This document shows positions 57,361 through 64,000 of a DNA stretch of 64,000 nt, in pieces. The stretch covers positions 62,001-126,000 of the forward strand of contig NZ_JACVAE010000004.1 of NCBI RefSeq assembly GCF_014851675.1. The letters are read 5' to 3'. A program made the translations under genes and the position numbers. This stretch comes from Rhizobium sp. ARZ01. GTDB lineage: Bacteria > Pseudomonadota > Alphaproteobacteria > Rhizobiales > Rhizobiaceae. Each line of letters starts with the position of its first letter. Positions within the stretch are counted from its first letter, which is position 1. The notes beneath the pieces are model-generated. The model was not told the DNA's origin. It saw nothing but the letters and a program-made list of their open reading frames with translations, and did not search any database.

Positions 57361-58436
57361 GGCGCGATGACTCGGCAGTCACTGGCCGAAAAGGCCGCAT
57401 AGACCTTGGTACCTGGCGAGAATTCCCGCGAGCGACGGCCGAGCTTGGCGATCAGCGGATGAGCGTCATTGTGCAACTGCACCCGGAGATGGTCGCCCTG
57501 ATAGACGGAATCGGTGACCTCCGTTTCCAGGCAATTTCGCACATCGCCGCGCGTTTCGCTGAGATCAACGCGCTCCGGTCGGATGGACAGGTAGACTGGC
57601 TGGCCCGAAGTCACGGTGCCCGAAACGGCGGAAACGATACGCGCCCCGGATGGCAGCTTCACGGTTGCTTCCTGCCCCTGGACCGCCTCGACCACGCCCT
57701 CGACGAGATTGGTCTCACCGATGAACTCGGCGACGAAGCGCGTTGCCGGCTCGTCATAGACTTGTCGCGGCGTGCCGATCTGCTCGATCTTGCCCTTGTT
57801 GAAGACCGCAACGCGGTCCGACATGGTGAGCGCTTCCGACTGGTCGTGTGTGACGAAGACGATCGTCAGGCCGAGTCGATGGTGAAGATCGCGAATGTCG
57901 AGTTGCATCTGTTCGCGCAGTTGCTTGTCGAGCGCGCCGAGCGGCTCGTCCATCAGCACGACGCGCGGTTCGAAGACGAGCGCGCGGGCAAGCGCCACGC
58001 GCTGCTGCTGACCGCCTGAGAGCTGGGACGGCCGGCGGTCGCTGAGCGCCGAAAGCTGCACCATGTCCAACGCCCGAGTGACGCGCTCGCCGATCTCCGC
58101 CTTGCCGATACCGCGCATCTGCAGCGGAAAGGCGATGTTTTCGCCGACCGACATATGCGGGAACAGGGCATAGCTCTGGAAAACAACGCCCATATCCCGC
58201 TTGTGGGTCGGGACGTCGTTGATCGCGGTCCCGTCCAGGAGGATAGCGCCTGAGGTCGCCTGCTCGAAGCCGGCGAGCATCATCAAAAGGGTTGTCTTGC
58301 CAGACCCGGAGGGACCGAGCAGGCTGACGAACTCGCCTTTTCCAATGCTCAGATCGAGGTTTTCGACCACGCAGAGCGAGCCGTAGAATTTCGTGATGCG
58401 GTCAAATCGAATGAATTCGGCCACGGAAGACTCCAT
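57357..58436 (-). CDS. Polyamine-type ABC ATP-binding protein (PotA group)
   Basis: This 359-residue ATPase has Walker A GPSGSGKTTLLM near 42-53, signature LSGGQQQR near 142, Walker B VVLMDEPLGALDKQLR, H-loop HDQ, and a C-terminal TOBE domain (about 280-355). It pairs with the two permeases downstream and the binding protein upstream, from which it is separated by about 100 bp carrying two hairpins. Confidence 0.9.
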   Translation of the reverse strand: MESSVAEFIRFDRITKFYGSLCVVENLDLSIGKGEFVSLLGPSGSGKTTLLMMLAGFEQATSGAILLDGTAINDVPTHKRDMGVVFQSYALFPHMSVGENIAFPLQMRGIGKAEIGERVTRALDMVQLSALSDRRPSQLSGGQQQRVALARALVFEPRVVLMDEPLGALDKQLREQMQLDIRDLHHRLGLTIVFVTHDQSEALTMSDRVAVFNKGKIEQIGTPRQVYDEPATRFVAEFIGETNLVEGVVEAVQGQEATVKLPSGARIVSAVSGTVTSGQPVYLSIRPERVDLSETRGDVRNCLETEVTDSVYQGDHLRVQLHNDAHPLIAKLGRRSREFSPGTKVYAAFSASDCRVIAP

Positions 58437-58457
58437 CGCTTTTGGGGCAAAGGATGT

Positions 58458-58481
58458 CTCACACGGCTAAGCCGGTGTGAG
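58458..58481 (-). other. Hairpin 1 between binding-protein and ATPase genes
   Basis: CTCACACGGCT and AGCCGGTGTGAG can pair over about 11 bp with one bulged base. It lies closer to the ATPase gene start and could affect its translation or mRNA decay. Confidence 0.5.
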
Positions 58482-58495
58482 TCGTCCAGCCAGAC

Positions 58496-58526
58496 AGGAA
58501 GGGCGCCGGCGCGCGACGCCCTTCCT
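58496..58526 (-). other. Hairpin 2 directly after the binding-protein gene
   Basis: AGGAAGGGCG (58496-58505) and CGCCCTTCCT (58517-58526) form a perfect 10-bp stem with an 11-nt GC-rich loop, 11 nt past the binding-protein stop as transcribed. It fits the pattern of stabilising hairpins after each binding-protein gene in this window. Confidence 0.65.
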
Positions 58527-58537
58527 ACGGATATTTC

Positions 58538-59590
58538 TTACTGGGCCAGCCAGGCGTTGAAGCGCTGAGTCAGCGTTTCGGCGTTGTCGATCCAGAAGTC
58601 CGTGTTGAGCGAGATCGATTCCGTCATGTTGGCCGGATCGGTCGGCAGGTCCTTGGCGAGGTCGGCCGGGACCAGCGCTGCGGCTTCCTTGTTCGGCAGA
58701 CCGTAGGCGACGAATTCCGGCAGCTTCGACTGATGCTCCGGCAGGCTCGCAAAGGCGATGAAGTCCTGTGCGGCATCCTTGTTTTCAGCGTCCTTCAGCA
58801 CGACCCAGCTGTCGACAGCATAGATGCTGCCCGGGAAGACGACCTTGAAGTTCTTGCCTTCCGAGCGGTTGATGCCGGTGATGCGGCCGTTATAGGCGGA
58901 AGCCATGGCTACTTCGCCGGAGGCGAGGAACTGCAGCGGCTGTGCACCGGATTCCCACCAGACGATGTTCGGCTTCAGCTCGTCGAGCTTCTTGAAGGCG
59001 CGCTCAACACCCTCTTCGGTTCCGAGCACGTCATAGAGCTCATCCTTGGAGACGCCGTCGGCCAGAAGTGCGAACTCGAGCGTGTACTTCGGTCCCTTGC
59101 GCAGCGAGCGCTTGCCGGGGAACTTTTCGACGTTCCAGAAATCCGCCCACGAGGCTGGGCCTTCCTTCAGCTTGTCGCCGTCATAGGCGATCGCCGTCGA
59201 CCAGACGATGGCGCCGACGCCGCACTCGTTCACTGCAGACGGCAGGAACTTGTCCTTGCCACCCATCTTGTCCCAGTCGATCTTTTCATACAGGCCGTCG
59301 GCGCAGCCGAGCGCCAGCTCCTCCGCTTCAACCTGCACGGCATCCCAGTTTGGCGCTCCGGCCTTGACCTTCGACTGCAGCACGCCGATGCCGCCGTCCC
59401 ATGCTTCGTCGAGCACTGGCTTGCTGGTCTTTGCGGCGAAAGGCTCAAAATAGATCTTGCGTTGCGCATCCTGATAGTTGCCGCCCCAGGAGACGACAGT
59501 CAGGTCACGCGCGAAGACCGGTGCGGCCAGGCCGGCGGAAAGTACGATGGCAGCTGCTGCCAAAACGCCTGATTTCATGATTGTTTTCAT
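58538..59590 (-). CDS. Periplasmic substrate-binding protein (PotD/PotF group)
   Basis: This 350-residue exported protein has a signal peptide ending near VFA-RD (residue 28), followed by LTVVSWGGNYQDAQR, typical of spermidine/putrescine-type receptors. The start at 59590 gives the signal peptide and has a purine-rich AAAAGGGGA site; the longer frame to 59653 does not. It is the first gene of the transporter operon with its own 212-bp upstream region. An amino-alcohol or amine ligand fits the neighbouring kinase and PLP enzyme. Confidence 0.88.
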   Translation of the reverse strand: MKTIMKSGVLAAAAIVLSAGLAAPVFARDLTVVSWGGNYQDAQRKIYFEPFAAKTSKPVLDEAWDGGIGVLQSKVKAGAPNWDAVQVEAEELALGCADGLYEKIDWDKMGGKDKFLPSAVNECGVGAIVWSTAIAYDGDKLKEGPASWADFWNVEKFPGKRSLRKGPKYTLEFALLADGVSKDELYDVLGTEEGVERAFKKLDELKPNIVWWESGAQPLQFLASGEVAMASAYNGRITGINRSEGKNFKVVFPGSIYAVDSWVVLKDAENKDAAQDFIAFASLPEHQSKLPEFVAYGLPNKEAAALVPADLAKDLPTDPANMTESISLNTDFWIDNAETLTQRFNAWLAQ

Positions 59591-59802
59591 TGCATTCCCC
59601 TTTTCTGCGTATGTGAGGAACCGACCTTGCGCCGGTTCTGTTGGCGATCTCATGCAGACTGTCGATGCTCGCCTTGCTTTCCCGCACAGGCGACTATTGC
59701 AGCCTTTTCGGTCGTCTCGTTCTTTCCCCTGAACGTTTGCCCGACCGAATGATGCATTCCCTATTGCCGGTCAACGGGATTTTTTCCCGCACTTGCGGAC
59801 TG

Positions 59803-60543
59803 TCAAGTGTGCTGCCCTCCGTTGATGTGGATTTCGGCACCGTTGATGTAGGATGACTGCTCGGTGCAAAGGAAATAGATGGTCTCGGCGACCTCGCGCG
59901 GTTCGCCAAGCCTGCGCATCGGCACTTCCGCCGCCACGAGCGCGTCTGTTCCGGGTGACAGGATCGACGTTTCGATCTCACCTGGTGCGATGGCGTTTGC
60001 CCGGATACCCCGGCAGCCGAATTCATGCGCCATTTCCCGGGTCAGCGCCGCAAGGGCCGCCTTGGAGGCTGCATAGGCCACGCCCGCGAACGGGTGAACG
60101 CGCGATCCGGCAATGGAAGTCACGTTAACGATCGAACCTTTCGCCGCTTCCAGTTCCGGTAGGAGTGCACGAGCGATCAGCGCCGTGGAGACGAGATTGA
60201 CGTTGAGTACCTGCGTCCACACATCCGCATCCGAGTCGGCAACGCCGAGACGGCTCCTGCCCGGTCCCTTCGGTGATATCCCGGCGTTGTTGACGAGGGC
60301 ATGCAGCTTCCCATTCGGCAGGCGCTCGCGCACGGTCGCGGCAAGGCGGTCGATCTGCGTCAGGTCAGCAAGGTCGGCCTGTATATGACTTTCGCGGGCT
60401 GACGGCCAGGCGCATTCCTCGGAAAATGGTTGGCGCGAGACGGTGAGAATACGCCAGCCCTTCGACTGGAAGAGCTTGACCGTCGCATGGCCGATGCCGC
60501 GGCTTGCTCCCGTCAGCAACATGTAGGGGCACTCTTCCGTCAT
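59803..60543 (-). CDS. SDR-family oxidoreductase
   Basis: This 246-residue short-chain dehydrogenase has the cofactor motif TGASRGIG near residues 11-18, NNAG near 83-86, catalytic Ser near 132 and YAASK near 145-149, and the C-terminus NGAEIHINGGQ. The start at 60543 follows an AAGGAGAA site. The GntR-type motif lies 17 bp upstream (60560-60574). It probably oxidises or reduces an intermediate of the imported compound; the substrate is not determinable. Confidence 0.87.
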   Translation of the reverse strand: MTEECPYMLLTGASRGIGHATVKLFQSKGWRILTVSRQPFSEECAWPSARESHIQADLADLTQIDRLAATVRERLPNGKLHALVNNAGISPKGPGRSRLGVADSDADVWTQVLNVNLVSTALIARALLPELEAAKGSIVNVTSIAGSRVHPFAGVAYAASKAALAALTREMAHEFGCRGIRANAIAPGEIETSILSPGTDALVAAEVPMRRLGEPREVAETIYFLCTEQSSYINGAEIHINGGQHT

Positions 60544-60559
60544 ATGACCGTTCTCCTTT

Positions 60560-60574
60560 GATGCTTGATACATC
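60560..60574. promoter_or_regulatory. GntR operator motif, copy 1 (SDR promoter)
   Basis: GATGCTTGATACATC matches the second copy at 61328-61342 at 13 of 15 positions, both fitting GATRCTTGATRCATC. It lies 17 bp before the SDR start codon. Confidence 0.6.
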
Positions 60575-60618
60575 GTAATTGGGTGCGAGTGAAATGCAAG
60601 CGTAGATTCGAAGGTGAG

Positions 60619-61299
60619 CTAGGTGCTACGCCTCTCCAGGTCCAGGCCGTGTTCGATCCTGTTGAGGAGCGGCTTGCCGCCAAGCAGGATGTCATCGACG
60701 ATCGCCATCGAAGCGGCGGCGGAATCGTGCCGTTTGAGCGCTTCTACTACGGGATAGTGGTGATCGATCATTGCCCGCCCGCCAGGAATATAAGCGTCCG
60801 AGATAAGCGGACCCATCTGCAGCCAGAGCCGTCGCAGGATGCCGTTAAGCACCGGAAGCCGGGCAATCTGCGGCAGCATGAAGTGGAAAGCCTGGTTCAG
60901 TTCCGTGCCTTTCAAGCGGTCTCCAGCCTCGATCGCCTGCTCGTTTTCCCGCAAAATACGCTCCAGAATCTCGATATCCGCGCTGGTCGCAACCTGGGCA
61001 GCCGTCTCGGCGGCGAGACCCTCCAGTTTGATCCGAATGGCGCGGATCTCAAAATAGCGGCTCTCGCTCATGGCCGGAATACGGATATCGCGCGGCGAGC
61101 GGAAAATGATCGCTTCATCGTTTGCAAGCCGCAGGATGGCGTCGCGGATAGGGGTGACGCTTGTTCCGAACTGCTCGGCGAGATCGCGGATTTTAAGCCG
61201 GTCGCCCGGCTGGAACCGACCTTGCATCAACGCGTCGCAGAGCGCACCGTAAACGGTGCTGTTGAGGTTTTCGTGGTCGAGGGTCGCGAACTCAGGCAT
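60619..61299 (-). CDS. GntR/FCD-family regulator
   Basis: This 226-residue regulator has a GntR winged helix (residues about 10-75, GTSVTPIRDAILRLANDEAI) and an FCD effector domain with conserved histidines typical of metal-assisted carboxylate binding. It is divergent from the kinase/aminotransferase pair and upstream of the SDR gene. The 15-bp motif in both flanking promoters suggests it controls the SDR, itself and probably the kinase operon. Confidence 0.88.
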   Translation of the reverse strand: MPEFATLDHENLNSTVYGALCDALMQGRFQPGDRLKIRDLAEQFGTSVTPIRDAILRLANDEAIIFRSPRDIRIPAMSESRYFEIRAIRIKLEGLAAETAAQVATSADIEILERILRENEQAIEAGDRLKGTELNQAFHFMLPQIARLPVLNGILRRLWLQMGPLISDAYIPGGRAMIDHHYPVVEALKRHDSAAASMAIVDDILLGGKPLLNRIEHGLDLERRST

Positions 61300-61327
61300 G
61301 GAAATGACCCGGCATATCGTTTAATAA

Positions 61328-61342
61328 GATACTTGATGCATC
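61328..61342. promoter_or_regulatory. GntR operator motif, copy 2 (divergent promoter)
   Basis: GATACTTGATGCATC lies 28 bp upstream of the GntR start and in the gap leading to the kinase gene. See copy 1 at 60560-60574. Confidence 0.6.
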
Positions 61343-61498
61343 TTTTTTGATGTGTTTCAAGTGCAGGCTAGTGTCGTGCGGTATTTCTGCCCGACGTTGC
61401 GTATCGAAGTAGCACCGCCAGCCCCCTTTGAATGGGACGCAATGTCCATCAACGGGGCAAGGTCGAACGAAATGCGGGAAACCCGCAACGGAGCAAGC

Positions 61499-62548
61499 AT
61501 GACGGAGCAGTCGCCCGCCACGAAGAAGACGGATGCCATGTCGGCGTCGTGGAGCGTAACATCGCTCGCCGATGCCGAAGCGGAGGTCGCGCGTGTCTAT
61601 GGGCTGAACGGCAGGGTGAAGCGGCTTTCGAGCGAACGGGATGAAACTTTTCTGTTCACGCGTGACGACGGAACGGAATTCATCCTGAAGATCGCCAATC
61701 CCGCCGAGGACCCGGCCGCTCTCGAGTTTCAGGACGGGGCGCTTCTGCAACTTGCGGCGACCGCCCCTGCCGTGCCGGTGCCACGGCTCGTGCCGACCGC
61801 ATCCGGCGCGCCGAGCCATACACTTTCGTCCGTAGACGGCCCGCGCATCATGCGCCTTCTCACGTTCCTCCGTGGAGAATTGCAATACCGCACGCCCTCT
61901 TCCGAAGCGCAGAGCCGCAATGTCGGCCGGGCGCTTGCGGCGCTCGGACTGGGCCTTGAGGACTACAGAGGGCGCCCACCTGCCGGCAAGCTGATGTGGG
62001 ACATTTCCCACACGCTCGACCTTGCCGCTGTGGTCGATCATGTCGGGCCGGAGCGCCGGGCGCAGGTGGAGGCGGTGCTGGGCGAGTTCGAGCGCTCTCT
62101 GCCCGCTATCGGCGGGCTCAAGCGGCGGCAGATTATCCACAACGACTTCAATCCCCACAACATTCTGCTCGATCCGGCGGCCCCGACCGAGATCGTTGGC
62201 ATCATCGACTTCGGTGACATGGTGCATGCGCCGCTGATCAACGACCTTGCCGTCGCGCTGTCCTACCATCTGGCGACGGACAACTGGGCAGCACGCACCG
62301 GTGCCTTCCTCGAAGGCTTCCTTTCGGCGCGTGCGCTAGAACCCGCGGAGATCGAACTTCTGCCGCTGCTCGCGCGGTCGCGCCTGGCGATGTCCATCAT
62401 CATTGCCGAATGGCGTTCAGCACGCTTTCCGGAAAACCGTGACTACATCATGCGAAATCATGCCACCGCCTGGCGGGGGCTGCAAAACATATCCGATCTG
62501 ACACCAGCCGGGCTGAAGAAGCTCGTGCCCAACCTTTCAGAGGCCTAA
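61499..62548 (+). CDS. Aminoglycoside-phosphotransferase-fold kinase, hydroxylysine-kinase-like
   Basis: This 349-residue kinase has an APH-fold catalytic loop HNDFNPHNILLD near residues 207-218 and metal motif IIDFGD near 229-234. The ATG at 61499 follows GGAG; other in-frame starts lie at 61442 and 61472. Relatives include human hydroxylysine kinase and bacterial kinases next to or fused with class-III phospho-lyases. The next gene, 2 bp away, is such a PLP enzyme, so phosphorylation of an amino alcohol followed by elimination is the likely route. Confidence 0.8.
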   Translation: MTEQSPATKKTDAMSASWSVTSLADAEAEVARVYGLNGRVKRLSSERDETFLFTRDDGTEFILKIANPAEDPAALEFQDGALLQLAATAPAVPVPRLVPTASGAPSHTLSSVDGPRIMRLLTFLRGELQYRTPSSEAQSRNVGRALAALGLGLEDYRGRPPAGKLMWDISHTLDLAAVVDHVGPERRAQVEAVLGEFERSLPAIGGLKRRQIIHNDFNPHNILLDPAAPTEIVGIIDFGDMVHAPLINDLAVALSYHLATDNWAARTGAFLEGFLSARALEPAEIELLPLLARSRLAMSIIIAEWRSARFPENRDYIMRNHATAWRGLQNISDLTPAGLKKLVPNLSEA

Positions 62549-62550
62549 TC

Positions 62551-63867
62551 ATGTCGATGGTGAATGCTTTCTCGCGCGAAGATTTCGAACGGCTGAACGA
62601 GGCCGAAAGGGCGCTGATCGCGCGGCGAGAAAAGGTTCTCGGCCCCGCCTATCGCCTCTTCTACGAAAAGCCGCTGCATCTCGTGCGTGGTGAAGGCGTC
62701 TTCCTTTATGACGCCGCGGGCGAAAAGTACCTCGACGCTTATAACAATGTCGCCTCGCTCGGCCATTGCCATCCGCGCGTGGTGGAGGCAATCACGAAGC
62801 AGACGGCGGTGCTCAACACCCACACCCGCTATCTGCATGAAGGCATCATCGACTATGCCGAGACGCTGACGGCCACTTTCCCCGACGCCCTCAGCCAGGC
62901 CATGTTCACGTGCACGGGCAGCGAGGCCAACGACCTCGCTGTGCGCATCGCCCGTCATGTGACGGGTGGAACGGGCATCATCGCGACCGAACTTGCCTAT
63001 CACGGGCTGACGAGCGCTGTTGCGGAGTTCTCGCCCTCGCTCGGCGAATCGGTAACGCTCGGACCGCACGTGCGCACGGTTCCCGCTCCCGACAGCTACC
63101 GCTTCTCGCCCGAAGAGATGATGGAAAAGTTTGGCCGCGATGTGCGCGCGGCGATTGCCGACCTGAAGCGCCACGGCATCAAGCCGGCGATGCTGATCAC
63201 GGACACGATTTTTTCGAGTGATGGCATCTTTGCCGGGCCGAAGGGTTTTCTGAAACCGGCCGTCGACGCGATCCATGAGGCGGGCGGCCTCTTCGTCGCC
63301 GACGAGGTGCAGCCCGGATTCGGCCGTACCGGTGAGGCAATGTGGGGTTTCGAACGTCACGGTGTGGCGCCTGACATGGTGACGATCGGCAAGCCGATGG
63401 GGAACGGCTATCCGATGGCGGGTATCGTGCTTCGGCCGGAAGTCATCGCCGAATTCGGCCCGCGGGCACGCTATTTCAATACGTTCGGCGGCAACCCGAT
63501 CGCTGCGGCCGCCGGCAAGGCCGTACTCGACACGATCCGTATCGAAGGACTGCAACAGAATGCGCTGGAGGTCGGCCGCTACCTGATGGACGGGCTGAAG
63601 AGCCTTTCTGGCATTTGCCCGGCGATCGGCGACGTACGCGGCACCGGCCTCTTCATCGGCGTCGAAGTCGTTGCTGACCCGGCAGAAAAGCGCCCCGACG
63701 CGGCACTCACGACCCGCATCGTCAACGGCCTGCGGGATCGTCGGATCCTGATCAGCGCCTCCGGCCCCAACGCCAACATCCTGAAGATCCGCCCTCCCCT
63801 CGTCTTCTCTCGGGAAAATGCCGACATGCTGGTGGATGCGCTTGGCGATGTGCTGAAGACGCTCTGA
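62551..63867 (+). CDS. Class-III PLP enzyme, aminotransferase or amino-alcohol-phosphate phospho-lyase
   Basis: This 438-residue class-III PLP protein has YNNVASLGHCHPRVVEAI near 60-77, GSEANDLAVRIAR near 127-139, DEVQPGFGRTG near 250-260, and the PLP lysine in TIGKPMGNGYP near 280. The N-terminal features LYDAAGEKYLDAYNNVASLGH recall ethanolamine-phosphate and phosphohydroxylysine phospho-lyases. It is coupled to the kinase gene. If it is a lyase, products would be an aldehyde, ammonia and phosphate; a plain transaminase cannot be excluded. Confidence 0.82.
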   Translation: MSMVNAFSREDFERLNEAERALIARREKVLGPAYRLFYEKPLHLVRGEGVFLYDAAGEKYLDAYNNVASLGHCHPRVVEAITKQTAVLNTHTRYLHEGIIDYAETLTATFPDALSQAMFTCTGSEANDLAVRIARHVTGGTGIIATELAYHGLTSAVAEFSPSLGESVTLGPHVRTVPAPDSYRFSPEEMMEKFGRDVRAAIADLKRHGIKPAMLITDTIFSSDGIFAGPKGFLKPAVDAIHEAGGLFVADEVQPGFGRTGEAMWGFERHGVAPDMVTIGKPMGNGYPMAGIVLRPEVIAEFGPRARYFNTFGGNPIAAAAGKAVLDTIRIEGLQQNALEVGRYLMDGLKSLSGICPAIGDVRGTGLFIGVEVVADPAEKRPDAALTTRIVNGLRDRRILISASGPNANILKIRPPLVFSRENADMLVDALGDVLKTL

Positions 63868-64000
63868 GTGGTTGGGTAGCGATATCACGTCTAGATGGCG
63901 GCCGCTCGTCGCTGTGAACTTGGCCGATGATTGAGCGTTGCGGGTCGGATACAGTCATGTCTCCGGCCCGTTTGCTTGTGCCGGGTCCCTATCAGCTCAT

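Noticed and set aside
63868..64000. Possible gene or attachment site at the right edge
   Set aside because: Only short frames and no repeat or tRNA; nothing supportable was seen.

Overview
The window is GC-rich DNA packed with tightly coupled operons and looks like a Rhizobiaceae genome (Alphaproteobacteria, Ensifer/Sinorhizobium/Rhizobium-like). The grounds are a bioR-bioBFDAZ cluster with BioR-type operators, a selenocysteine formate dehydrogenase locus laid out as in Sinorhizobium, and many ABC uptake operons with private LacI, GntR or TetR regulators. No insertion sequence, phage gene, CRISPR array or rRNA was seen. The gene content (catabolic ABC cassettes, biotin, formate oxidation) would suit a chromid or megaplasmid, but the sequence does not prove that.

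Layout: 1-6672, ribitol operon on the minus strand (binding protein, ATPase, permease, ribitol 2-dehydrogenase, pentulose kinase cut by the window edge) with a divergent LacI regulator. 6711-13089, a QseB/QseC-like two-component system facing an extracytoplasmic flavin redox module (small PepSY protein, DUF2271 protein, PepSY/flavodoxin/flavoreductase fusion, ApbE-like flavin transferase). 13256-19249, bioR and bioB-F-D-A-Z. 19292-24310, RND efflux pump (permease, adaptor) under a TetR repressor. 24424-36564, two facing phosphatase cassettes around an AfuABC-like ABC transporter and a LacI regulator; I read this as an organophosphate uptake and dephosphorylation locus. 36775-48145, a self-contained selenocysteine locus: selD, fdoG with an in-frame UGA, fdoH, fdoI, fdhE, selA, a Sel1-repeat gene, selB and tRNA-Sec. 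48190-53681, an unusual operon of cytochrome c lipoprotein, Tat-type sugar-lactone oxidase, Tat-type DSD1-like PLP protein and aldehyde dehydrogenase under a TetR regulator. 54194-55318, two small poorly characterised genes. 55396-63867, a polyamine-type ABC transporter, SDR, GntR regulator, and a kinase plus class-III PLP enzyme pair that resembles the hydroxylysine/ethanolamine phospho-lyase route.

How the parts work together: most blocks are uptake plus catabolism plus a local regulator, and candidate operators can be read directly. The redox module carries two copies of a 49-bp element with identical spacing, 49-50 bp before two start codons. The biotin operon has one BioR box upstream and a second inside bioB. 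The GntR block has two copies of a 15-bp motif. The two TetR blocks have dyads overlapping promoter-like sequences. Every complete solute-binding protein gene is followed by a strong GC-rich hairpin, as expected for setting its expression above that of the membrane components.

The candidates most worth following as undescribed systems are the transporter/phosphatase locus (24.4-36.6 kb), the Tat oxidase/PLP operon (48.2-53.7 kb) and the paired 49-bp control elements of the redox module.
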